A DNA stretch of 64,000 nt from Antedon mediterranea (lineage: Eukaryota > Echinodermata > Crinoidea > Comatulida > Antedonidae), in assembly GCF_964355755.1 (NCBI RefSeq), contig NC_092673.1:24617001-24681000 (forward strand), written 5' to 3'. Of this stretch, positions 53,627-64,000 are shown one piece after another; the stretch's first letter is position 1, and each line of letters starts with the position of its first letter. A program made the translations under genes and the position numbers. Below the pieces are notes generated by a model that saw only the letters and a program-made list of their open reading frames with translations, made no database searches and was not told where the DNA came from.

Positions 53627-54545
53627 AAGCAATGGATGTAGTTGTGGACCGTGAAGTTGTAGACTGCGGAATCAAGGACCGTGTAATTAAAAACCAAGCA
53701 ATGGATGTAGTTGTGGACCGTGAAGTTGTAGACTGCGTAATCAAGGACCGTGTAATTCAAAACCAAGCAATCGATGTAATTGTGGACCGTGTAGTTGAGC
53801 ACCGTCTAGTTGAGGACCATGTAATTGTAGACCACGTAATCAAGGACGTGCAATTAAGAAGCAATTGGTGTAATTGTGGACCGTGTAGTTGTAGACCGAT
53901 TAATCAAGGACCGTGTAATTAAAGACCAAGCAATGGATGTAATTGTGGACCGTGTAGTTGTAGACCGCATAATCAAGGACCGTGTAATTAAAGACCAAGC
54001 AATGGATGTAATTGTGGACCGTGTAGTTGAGCACCGTCTAGTTGAGGACCGTGTAATTGTAGACCACGTAATCAAGGACGTGCAATTAAGGATCAAGCAA
54101 TGGGTGTAATTGTGGACCGTGTAGTTGTAGACCGTTTAATCAAGGACCGTGTAATTAAAGACCAAGCAATGGATGTAATTGTGGACCGTGTAGTTGTAGA
54201 CCGCATAATCAAGGACCGTGTAATTAAAGACCAAGCAATGGATGTAATTGTGGACCATGTAGTTGAGCACCGTCTAGTTGAGGACCGTGTAAATGTAGAC
54301 CACGTAATCAAGGATGTGCAATTAAGGACCAAGCAATGGATGTATTTGTGGACCGTGTAGTTGTAGACCGTTTAATCAAGGACCGTGTAATTAAAGACCA
54401 AGCAATGGATGTATTTGTGGACCATGTAGTTGTAGACCGCATAATCAAGGACCGTGTAATTAAGGACCAAGCAGTGGATGTAATTGTGGACTGTGTAGTT
54501 GAGGACTGCGTAGTTGTAGATCGCTGTGTAATTGAAACCTTGTAA
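53627..54545 (+). repeat. 15-bp minisatellite with a 236-bp higher-order unit
   Basis: The basic unit is GTGTAATTAAAGACC, with variants GTGTAGTTGTAGACC and GCATAATCAAGGACC and a 24-bp AAGCAATGGATGTAATTGTGGACC variant. Variant order repeats every 236 bp (for example 53867, 54103 and 54339). The 15-bp unit gives an RVIKD/RVVVD pentapeptide in one + frame, and the opposite strand is also open, but 236 is not a multiple of three, so the frame changes at each higher-order unit. Coding is unlikely. Confidence 0.95.
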
Positions 54546-55201
54546 TTGAACATTTAGTGTCTTCCAACTGGATTTTTCTGGCGCTCTATTTTGAAAGTTT
54601 TAAAACATTAACATTAAGACATCTTTCCAATACATTTTAAACCCAGTGCTTTATAAGAAATCCAATTTTATTAGATGACCACGTTCTTCATCTAATGAAG
54701 TAAAGAGTGTTTATGGATATCAAGATCAAAGTATTCATAATATATGCACAAATACGCTATACAGTAATTGTTTAAACTTTATCTACATTGAGCTTTTTAA
54801 TTCAGATCCTTAAAATATGGTACTTCGCTAGCTTGCATCGTGTTGCACATAAATAATAATGAAGAAATCCAATTAAGGTTTTGGCCCAGAGCCAATTGTT
54901 CTAGAATTTGGTATTCTAAATGTCAGAGGTGAAGAAATAGCGTATCGCGTTGTTATTATTAATAATCCTGCGATTTAGTTTTTAAGCTTGGACTAACGCA
55001 ATCTTGATTACATTTTATACCATCTTAAATGTTTTATATTGAACCTGAAAATTGAATTCATTCAAAATTGAATCTACTGATATTGTCAATTTTCTGCATT
55101 TGTCCATAATAGTTTGATACTCAATACTTTAAAAAAGCCATTAAGAAAAAAACTTTGTTTTAACTAGAAATGTACGAAAATATATATAGTAATGTAACCA
55201 T
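54546..55201. other. No gene seen
   Basis: AT-rich, nothing recognised. Confidence 0.4.
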
Positions 55202-55290
55202 AGAGCTATATCTACACTATCAACATATTATGTATTTATTTATGGGCACATTTTTTTGTTACATAAAGTTTGATAGTGTAGACAGAGCTT
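55202..55290 (+). mobile_element. Palindromic MITE copy with internal deletion
   Basis: AGAGCTATATCTACACTATC ... GGGCACATTTTTTTGTTACA ... GATAGTGTAGACAGAGCTTA. About 60-70 bp of the centre is missing. Confidence 0.75.
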
Positions 55291-55621
55291 AAGACTAAAT
55301 ATAGGCAGAGATTTATGAAAGATCAATTCATCATTGCAAAACTCTCAACCAAACCGGCCATCGCTATCGTACCAAAAACTATACAAAACTACCACTGCTG
55401 AGTTAGAATACCACTCGGCTAAATTATTGGAAAAAAAAAAACAATCAATGACTTGCCAATTGTCATGCAACACAAATATTTTATAAATTGTATCTTCTCG
55501 TATCTGCAACTGACAACCCGTTGAGGTAGACAATAATTAAACTACATTGTTGCAAAAGACGTCACAACTAATGACTTCCAAATGTTAATGACAGCATGGA
55601 GCAAAAACTTTTAGTTCTCCT

Positions 55622-55985
55622 TGATGACAGGAAATGTGAGAAACAGAATTGTTGTATCTGACATTAAAAATATTAATTTAAAGCAGCATATAACATAGTG
55701 CCTTGAGCACTTTGGTGAATATGTGCTAAACAAATCTTATTATTATTATTATTATAGCAAAACGTATTAATAAATCTTATAATAAAAAATCAGGTTATAT
55801 AACTTTCAAGAAAACTGGAAATGTTAGAAACAGAATTGTTGTATACAACATTGCAAATATTAATTTGAATCAGAATATAAAATAGTGCCTTGAGCCCTTT
55901 GGTAAATATATGCACTAAACAAATTGTATTATTATAACAAAACTTATTAATAAATCTTATAATAAAAAATCACGTTATATAAGAA
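55622..55985 (+). repeat. Tandem duplication, about 190 bp, containing a LINE-like 3' end
   Basis: GGAAATGTGAGAAACAGAAT ... GTGCCTTGAGCACTTTGGTG ... AATAAATCTTATAATAAAAA occurs twice. The GTGCCTTGAGCACTTTGG word followed by an ATT run is typical of CR1/L2 ends. Confidence 0.75.
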
Positions 55986-57647
55986 AGCTGACGTAAACAC
56001 ATTTCTGAGAATCTTCTGAAAATAGTTTTTAGTTTACAACCATGTTTTGCAGCGTCTTTTTATTGCGATTATCATGAACCATGTTTAGGAGGAATACTTT
56101 ATGGTTGAACAAGCTATGCTAAAATTACTACGATATATATTACCTTTTTGTGTTTATAGTCTTTTAGAATAAAATAAATTGAAATGTGGTTCACTACTTC
56201 ATACTGACACTGATTACATTTATAATTTTAAACAGCATACAGCACTCAACTGTGCTCAATATATTTTTACTTTTTTCTGACAATTTTTATAGGACGATGA
56301 GGCCTGAAATATGTAAAAGGAAATGTGCTATCATTGAATATTTTGTATTTACCTACTTTGTAACTACCTACTTCACAGTTCTTCACTATTTTTTATGTCA
56401 TTGTAATTTCCCACAACTTTAAAACATACAATCTTACAGTGGTTTGAGTTTATTTTTAACAAATTGATTGAAGCTTTAGTTTGCGAGAATGCACGATTAA
56501 TGAATTCCGCTCCCTGTATATAGATAAAAAGCAAAGAAGTTTTTTACATTTTATTAGTATTTGAATGCAGTGGTATGCTTCCATTACATTGATAATTTAT
56601 ACAAATGTTTTATATCATTTTTAAAATTATCTTTTTTTACTTATAGTCCTGAACTTATATAGATTTGGATTATAGATTCTTCCATACAATTCCATAATAA
56701 CAGTGTTATGTAAGTGCCATATTATTATTACGGTATAGTTCGCATGATCACAATCAAACAATTATCGTAAAAAAACTACACAATGTTTATCAATCTATAC
56801 TGTGGTCTAGATTCGATTCAACTTGTTAGAATATTGTAATATGAGAATGTACACTAATTTGAACTAATTTAGTATTTATTTCCCTATTCTGCAAAAACAC
56901 AAATTAATAACTTGCAATTGTGTAAAGAGCTTGAGACCTTACGGAGTAAATAATGTTACTATCTGAAACTAAAAGTTTTAAAATAATTAATTGAAAATGT
57001 AATAAATACACCCAAGTAGTAATTTTACAAAAACTTGTAGGATTGTGTTTGGATTTATCATTGAGGTGTTATAGATTGGCTAGAGAGCCAACTTCAATAA
57101 AAAAAAAAGGTGATTCATCATGGAATGTGGTTGCTTAAATTAGATACTTGAAGTCACCCACCCCATTCACGCACCACTATGCCACATTGAAAATTCTTAA
57201 ATAAATGATATATTAATAATAATAATTATACATTTTCAATGTGATTTTACAAAAAAAATATATTTTGATTTATGTTTTTGTCATTAAGTTTTAGATTTTT
57301 ACTGTGCTATTAAGTAATTGTTTTTTTCTATACAGTGGACCCTGTTGGCATATACTTCACTGCCATCTCTCTTAACCAATCTATAATACCCTATTCAATG
57401 TGTCATGTCAATCTATCCCACAATTCCAAAGCCTTTAGAATGTTTTATAGTATGAATTATTTAAAAGATCATGAAAATTATTAATGATCCCTAATAAATC
57501 GTTGTACATACGTGAAGTTAATAAATTAAATTACAGTTGCAGTTGTTAATCATCCAATTAGAGATTATTTTTTTCTCAAAATAACTAGGTAGTCAATTCA
57601 CTTGCCAACTTTGATAATATATTTTAACATTTTTAAATACTAAAAGT
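55986..57647. other. No gene seen
   Basis: AT-rich. A 78-residue open frame at 56186-56422 has biased, background-like composition. Confidence 0.4.
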
Positions 57648-57900
57648 TATATATCAACCAAGTTTAGCTTATACTCAACAAAGTTTAGCTTATACTCAAC
57701 AAAGTTAAGCTTATATTCGACAAAGTTTAGCTTATACCCGACAAAATTTAGCTTATACTCGACAAATTTTAGCTTATATTATACTCTACAAAGTTTAATT
57801 ATACTCAACAAAGTTTAGCTTTAAATATTATACTCTACAAAGTTTAGCTTATATTATACTCTAGCTTATACTCGATAAAGTTTAGAATATACTCAAACAA
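57648..57900 (+). repeat. 22-bp tandem repeat, about 10 units
   Basis: The unit AAAGTTTAGCTTATACTCAA plus CA is degraded toward the right end, where ATTATACTCTAC variants appear. Confidence 0.9.
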
Positions 57901-58142
57901 GTGTACTAGTACAGTTAAATCAAATGTTAGTATAGTGCAAATGCTGGTAGTAATAGTATGGAATCCATCAATCATTTTATTTTATAGACAAAAAAAAAAC
58001 CATTTTGGTCAATCTTTTATGTAATATAAATACATAAATGTCAAAATTGAATTACACAAACAATTCTTCCTAGCAATCTTGCCAATTATATTCCTATTTT
58101 TAAAATGGCTGCTTCCATGCGCATATTGTAAAAATTGTATTT

Positions 58143-58499
58143 TTGTTGGAGTACAGTTACTCCTTTTTAACATCCTCCATTAAAGGAGTTATCCAAAATG
58201 ATGAATTAAAAATTACCAAAGATGTTATACTAAAAGTAGATAACCGTTGCACTAATCAAGACATTTTATGCCAAAAGTTTTTAAATGATCTGCTTCTATG
58301 CGCCATTATAACATTCTGCATAGGAGTGACAAGATTCCTTTGTTGGTACAATTACTCTTTTTGGGAAGCATGGTCTGTGTGTACATACAATTGTCCAATG
58401 AGATCTTGTATTAAAACAGAATGTTTAGCATTTGAACCTTGTACTCACTTAATTAAAAATGAACAAATTAGATTGAGCATCTTGCTCAAATGTCAATAA
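58143..58499 (+). CDS. Uncertain open frame with hydrophobic and Trp/Cys-rich segments
   Basis: 118 open codons without an in-frame ATG at the start. It contains a hydrophobic stretch (LLLCAIITFCIGVTRFLCW) followed by FWEAWSVCTYNCPMRSCIKT, whose WxxWSxCxxxC pattern resembles the start of a thrombospondin type 1 repeat. An AG just before GAGTTATCC (near 58186) could be an acceptor, but no donor is seen and the frame ends in TAA (58497-58499). An open frame this long can occur by chance in a window of this size. It does not look like the NPDC1 tail. Confidence 0.2.
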   Translation: MLEYSYSFLTSSIKGVIQNDELKITKDVILKVDNRCTNQDILCQKFLNDLLLCAIITFCIGVTRFLCWYNYSFWEAWSVCTYNCPMRSCIKTECLAFEPCTHLIKNEQIRLSILLKCQ

Positions 58500-58809
58500 T
58501 TGTTGCGAACCTACGATATTTAGAAGCTTCAGATGTTAAGCAAAGTTAAAATTGATATAAATCATGATGGAAATGACGTTATTGACTCTATTTTTCAATC
58601 TAAATAATGGTTAAAAGAGTCGCTTTATATGAGAGAATTATGTCTTAATACTTTCACTCAGTATTTTATTATTATTTGTCAGTGTTGAAAACAAACTTAA
58701 TAATCTACCCTGGTTGAAAGAGCCTCTGTGTTGAACGGACGTGTTTTTTATCGTGCTCCGCTAGGATTTTCATTCATTTAAGTTTGAGGCTTCCTATGTT
58801 ATAATTTAA

Positions 58810-59141
58810 CTCTTATCGATAGATTGATATTCATATCTCTCTGACCTTCTTCCTCTTCACATACCTTCCCGTCGCCTTCGCTCGTCTTAAAAAAATCTCC
58901 TTTCCATTCCGACTTTTAACACTAAAACGTATGGCTTAAGCACCTTCACTTCTGCTGCCTCTCGCTTATGGAATAACCTACCCACCTCTATTAGATCATG
59001 TTCGTCTACTCTCGCCTTTAAATCTGCCTTGAAAACTCATCTTTTTCTTTCAGATTTTGCTCTCTCATACACCGCGCCTTTGATCACTTACTGCTGGAAT
59101 TGGCGCGTTACAAATCCGTACTATTATTATTATTATTAGAC
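58810..59141 (+). pseudogene. LINE (CR1/L2-type) ORF2 3' end
   Basis: The translation shows PSRRLRSS, a stop, then KTYGLSTFTSAASRLWNNLP followed by TSIRSCSSTLAFKSALKTHL. This is the conserved C-terminal pattern of CR1/L2-type reverse transcriptases (xFxxAAxRLWNxLPxxIRxxxSxxxFKxxLKTHLF). It ends TAG at 59139-59141 within an ATT run. 5' truncated with at least one stop, so dead. Confidence 0.85.
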
Positions 59142-61424
59142 AGGCTTTATAGGGCTGTCCTCTTGTTTCTTGTAATGTTTTTTCTTAATTTGTTGCAACT
59201 TTTTGCATAGGCCCTACATTTAGCATGCTAAATATGCACAGCTGAGATAAGAAGCTAACTTCTCTACTTATTGTAGTTTGTTTTCACTTTTCATGGAGTT
59301 ATTAAGCATTCCGTTATTTGGACAATTGACATATCGACTAACGTAAATGCGCAATCATACATGTTATCAAATCCTCTCACAATTTCACACCATCGTATCA
59401 GGTTAGCTGTACCGCAGTCTGGTGTTGTTTTCAGAGATCAAGGCATAAGTTAATTATTAGTTTAGTTAATGTTCCCAAGACAAATCTGTATGTAAATTTC
59501 TATGAGGCATTTCGTGTTTGTACAGTTTGAGAAAAATAAGCAATTAAATAAATCCTTTAGCTAAAAACAGTTCAAGTTAAGATCTGGCACAAATTTAGTC
59601 ATGCATCAGTATAGTTATTTACGTTTTTGTCAATAATAGGAAGCATACGTAAGATGTTACGCAAGTTTATTATACATAAAAAATGCTGAAATAGAGGGCT
59701 TTGACATATCCATGCTTCGACCGAGCAAACACTGAAGAATCTACAAATATACATATAATAATGATAGACTATAGTCACATGCACTATGGATATGATTTGG
59801 ACTAAATATGCCGAGTACCATTACTTTGGTAAATTAATTGTTGAAACCAAAGTATAATCCAACTTCCTAATATTTTGTACCCTGGCCCGACTATAATTTT
59901 TGTGGTAAATGAAAGAACTTGTAGTGTTCTTCCAATAGACTGTATCATGTAAAAACGCATATTTAATTAATTATACAGGAATATAAATTAAACAAGTTGT
60001 TACAGTGCAGTAAAGATGTTTAGTAAATCAGTTAGATAGTTGAAAATCTTTCTACATTTTTATTGATTTTGAATGTTCCAAGCTAAGAATAATACTAATA
60101 TACTGTAGCATAACAGGTTTACTAATATGTAGAGTAAAATTATTTTTGACCAATCAATAATTTCAATAACTGCATCTGTGATACTTCCAACTGTTTTGCA
60201 CAATATCAACATTACTGTTTGTTGCATCTGTATGCATTTGTCTCTCCACTGACCTAAACCTGTCGTTGTTTGAAACCAATTGACTTTACCAATTCACAAT
60301 TTAGTCTACTCCACCCAAGGCAATTGTTAGCTCCAGAAGGCATTTACGAACTACAGATTATTATGGTCATTGTATTCTGTAGCCTTGTCTAGTCTTAACT
60401 TTCTTTATGCACATACAGTTGGCATTCAGATTCACCTTAAAAAATGGATTTTAGAGTTTTTTTACTATTTAATAATACTGATATGCTTGAGCAATTTATA
60501 GCATTTGTGTGAACTTGCTATTAAGTAATTCTACAGTTGTTTAGTTAGAAGTTTAACAAGTTTCAACTGGAAATATTTAGTTTTGAGCTTTGTGTCATCC
60601 GTTTTTTTTATGTTTAAAATAGGATATATTTATTCGAAAAGTAAGGAACTACCAGCAAAGGTTGTATCAAGAAAAAGTGTTAATTATGAACGTTGTTTTG
60701 TCATATTAAAATTTACTGGTGTTTCTTGGCTGAAATTATACCAAGATTTTTCATCTGCTGTTTACTGAAGCAGTTATCAAGAACGGACTATAACTATGGA
60801 TACATTTGGATCTTGTCACTTTTGCAATTATATCTATGACAAAATGTTACAAATCTGGACGAATGGGTTTATTAATCAATCCAACCAATCAGAGAGGCTG
60901 TAAGTTATTTTTGGAATTATAAAGTCATTCAATATCAGTTATTAACCATTTTGTTATTAGGCGATTCTTTTTTTTCACAAAATAGAAAAAAAAATCTTTA
61001 TGTACTTTCCAATAACACCTATTTACCATCACTTCCACTGCTCTAGTTTAAAAACCACTTTAGTGAAAAAACTCCTCAGCGCTATTCACAAAAAAGGCAA
61101 GTTTTCATTTGTTAGTGAAAGCAAAATTGTTTACAAATGTACTGTATGCATAAAATACCTAATCTTAATATTGACGTCAAACTGACCTTATATGTCCTTT
61201 TCACATTTTGAACATAATGCATTTGATTAAAGTTTGATTATGTTGTGTAACTTGATTTCATTTAATCAATTTGGATTTCTGTATCACTAGTATAAGCATG
61301 AAATAGTTCCTGCATGTTATGGGCAATATATTTTACAAAAAATAGCATTTAATAATATGTATAACAATTGTATGTACAGTAGTATATTGTTCTAGGCTTT
61401 CTCATACATTTGGCTCTCTCCACC
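59142..61424. other. No gene seen
   Basis: AT-rich, short unsupported open frames only. Confidence 0.4.
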
Positions 61425-61570
61425 CAGGTGTACAAATGCGCTGATCACTGGCTTCAACATAATATGTTTCCAGACGTGTTTGATCCAAAATATGACCGGA
61501 GTTATAATGTGAAGCGCTTAGAGGCTTTGTGCATTAAGTGCTATATAAGAACGATGTATTAATATTATAA
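61425..61570 (+). mobile_element. LINE-like 3' end
   Basis: GTGAAGCGCTTAGAGGCTTT followed by GTGCATTAAGTGCTATATAA and an ATTAATATT tail. This is the common L2/CR1 3' end form. Confidence 0.6.
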
Positions 61571-61667
61571 ATGCCATTAAGCCTGTAGCAAGGAATTTTA
61601 AAAGGGGGTTCTTTTTTTTCTATAAAGGATACAAATTGTCATGAGCTAGGCTTGAAAAGGGCACTTT

Positions 61668-61828
61668 AGGTGGAAAAATGGTGTTAAATATTAATCATTC
61701 TTGTGGAAAAATGTCTGTTGAATAGGGGTTGAACATATTTTAAAAACTGTCCATCATTCATTTCAAGCGAAAGTGTCCTCTTAATAAATGTATCCCTGGA
61801 TGTCCCAAAAGAAGAGGTTCTACTAGAT
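61668..61828 (-). mobile_element. GGACACC-family element
   Basis: On the minus strand it starts AGTAGAACCTCTTCTTTTGG and contains TTTATTAAGAGGACAC. The other end is decayed. Confidence 0.55.
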
Positions 61829-62605
61829 ATAAAGCAAACATCTAATTTATGATTATTTTTTTTAATTAAAAACTCTTTAATGTTTAGTTGATATTTCCAA
61901 CAGTAAATCTAATATAACACTTTGGTAGTAGAAATCGTAAGCCTATATTAAAGTTGTTGTGCCCATATAATATCCAGTTTGTAATTATAATTAAACGTTG
62001 CCATGCAATTCCTTAAGTGTAATTAAATTCTTATACTCGCTCAGATGCACAAAAGCATTTATATATTTCAGTTGCTGTTACCGGTAATTATTATTATGAA
62101 TCGCCATTTTTGTCATAATAACCAGAAAAATGTTGAAAGATGTATTGATTTCAGTTTTAAGGAAATTATCTTAGATTTAAGAATTGGAAAACATTTCAAA
62201 AGCATGTCTAGATTCAAATGGAAATTCATCTAATAAGTAATAAAAAACCTACTTAATGTATTTTAAAGACAACATTTATTTCCCTTATGAATAGAATAGT
62301 GTAAAACAAATTTATTTTAATGAAATATTTATTTCAAAAAAATACAGTTAACTTTTCCAAAAACATGCTTCCTCAACAGTTTCCGTAAACTGTAAAATGA
62401 ATTCTGAATGCCAGGCCTTTTAGAAAACCATTTGTGCCAGCCCAGACTGACTGAGTTAAGGAGATTGATTGTACCTGAATATATAACTAGATGGTATACA
62501 TTTGGGCTAGTTGACCCAACCAATCACCTTTCAGCAACTAAAAGCTTGGCATTCCTACTGGCTGTTTTACTTTATCATTTTAATTTAGCTTTTTGATTTT
62601 TTCAC
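61829..62605. other. No gene seen
   Basis: AT-rich, nothing recognised. Confidence 0.4.
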
Positions 62606-62880
62606 GCTGCTGCTCTAGCCCGCTACGTCACACGAGATGACTCATTCATTAGATGAAATCAAGCAGCTTTATAGTACTACACTTTGACATTTTTGTTAAA
62701 ATGGAAACTCCACTATAATTTATTGGTACCACCTGTTGAATCCAAAAACGGCTGAGAAAAGAGTCTAACGACAAATCCCAAAGCATTCTGGTATTTATGA
62801 GTCCCATGATATAATTCGCTGTCAGATAATCATTGAATTATTATCAAAACAGTCCATTGAAGTTTTTGTTTGTAATAGGA
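62606..62880 (+). mobile_element. Dispersed repeat, copy 2
   Basis: Ordered blocks match 42003-42480 (see that entry). GCAGCGTTTTTTGTAAGAAA follows near 62945, matching 45440. Confidence 0.6.
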
Positions 62881-63344
62881 TACTTGAAGTATCTAGGCGT
62901 GATGAAGTGACCCCCAGACTTGACCTTAGCAATAACAATAAGCGAGCAGCGTTTTTTGTAAGAAATATTCTTGTCTACATTGAGATCTAGCCATTGATAC
63001 CCACATCATTTTCAATTTTTCAGTAGTTTAGTCTTTGGATTAATATAAACAAAAAACCCTGATAAACCTTAGTTTGGAGTCTGGATTCATCTTCATTATA
63101 TGTGCGGCTGAGAAACGGATATAATTTATTTGCACGCTATAACAAATTTCTTTTTTCTGTCCAACTGAAGCAGGCCCAATAGAGCATGCATCTGTAGCGA
63201 TTCACAGGTCTGAGAAAGTAATTATTCTATAGTACCTGGAAATTGTCAACTTCCTAAATAAATAATTACGATAAAAAAAGTGTATTGTAAAAACGGCAGA
63301 AACCTATATGTCTATCTACATTTTTAGCAATAGTTTGTATATGT
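62881..63344. other. No gene seen
   Basis: AT-rich apart from the short repeat block near 62945. Confidence 0.4.
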
Positions 63345-63492
63345 ACACTATAACACCTCCCTATTCATGGGGCACTCATTCATATCACACACCATGTTCG
63401 GGGGCAGCTATTACTAAGAAAAGAGTCTGGCCTAGCCAGACACACCTGATTTGTCCCAAAGGTGTCCACTTAATAGAGGTTCTACAGTATTT
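63345..63492 (-). mobile_element. GGACACC-family element, fairly complete
   Basis: One end reads ACACCTCCCTATTCATGGGG. The other, inverted, reads ACTGTAGAACCTCTATTAAG then TGGACACCTTTGGGACA. This copy best shows the family terminus. Confidence 0.65.
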
Positions 63493-64000
63493 CTAAGCCT
63501 GAATTGAACAATCTTAAAAAAACAATTTATTTCATTCCGATGTATTTATCCGGATATATATTGACAAATCTAAAATGACCGATATATTTGTATCTTAAAA
63601 TGGATGATAAGCTTATAACAAATGTTATGAATGAGAAAATCTCCTTCCTCGGGCATTGCAAGGAGACTGGTTTATTGCCGAACCAAACCATTACCATGAT
63701 CAAATTTGAGTAATCTATTTGCCTTAGGTTTATTACTTGCATCTCTCGTTGTTGATGATGTGTAGAAAGATGTGCAAAATGGTATAAATTGTTGTAATAT
63801 TTAAAGCGAATTCCAATCTCCAATATATACATAGTTTTACACAATTTTAGAACCAACACTTTGCCATTAAGGATATATTTTGTTGTTGAATATGCCATTT
63901 TAATGTCACATAATAGTTATTCACTTTGACCAAAAAACTGGATAAAAAAAATTCTCCTGAAAAAAATGTAATTTAAAGCAAAATATACCGAAATTGACTA
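63493..64000. other. Window end, no gene seen
   Basis: A minus open frame of 123 residues at 63527-63898 has AT-driven composition and no splice or domain support. Confidence 0.35.

Noticed and set aside
53534-53650. Possible NPDC1 cytoplasmic tail exon (in-phase acceptor at 53533)
   Set aside because: The frame is right and open for 41 codons, but the pyrimidine tract is poor, the peptide lacks the Tyr-rich and NPLF features of NPDC1 tails, and it runs into the minisatellite.
53617-54545. Pentapeptide-repeat protein gene
   Set aside because: The open frames are a by-product of a 15-bp repeat; the 236-bp higher-order unit breaks the frame, and both strands are equally open.

Overview
The window looks like nuclear DNA of an AT-rich invertebrate. 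It has spliced genes with GT-AG introns, AATAAA poly(A) signals, many SINE, LINE and MITE remnants, and no bacterial gene organisation. The presence of an NPDC1 homologue points to an animal. The style of the repeats and the frequent TAGGCCTA-type words suggest a marine deuterostome such as an echinoderm (crinoid or sea cucumber), but that placement is inference.

Layout. 1-3201: the last two coding exons of an unrecognised + strand gene (1780-1859 and 3106-3201, stop at 3199). 4337-5053: a large 16-bp minisatellite grown inside a dispersed GGACACC element. 7183-9985: a two-exon + strand gene for a helical/coiled-coil protein of unknown function, with matching intron phase, a poly(A) signal and one +1 frame change near its 3' end. 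10619-51526: seven + strand exons of an NPDC1 homologue (signal peptide, NPDC1 Cys-rich module, linker, EGF-type exons, Gly/Pro-rich stalk, transmembrane segment), all joined in phase 1. Its second intron is about 31 kb and carries a possible alternative signal-peptide exon at 25401-25497. The cytoplasmic tail exon was not found and probably lies beyond position 64000. 51527-64000: repeats, including a 0.9-kb minisatellite with a 236-bp higher-order period, a CR1/L2-like LINE 3' end, and one weak Cys/Trp-containing open frame.

Mobile DNA dominates the rest. There are two Harbinger-like elements (12691-13559, and 49338-50053 inside a SINE), at least eight copies of a palindromic MITE beginning AAGCTCTGTCTACACTATCA, several long foldback elements (18420-18875, 23102-23419, 42921-43284, 15655-15838), tRNA-derived SINEs on both strands and several LINE 3' tails. 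I saw no rRNA gene, functional tRNA gene or CRISPR array, and no new multi-gene system. The most interesting points are the possible N-terminal exon swap in NPDC1, the frame change in the orphan gene, and the nested and foldback transposons.
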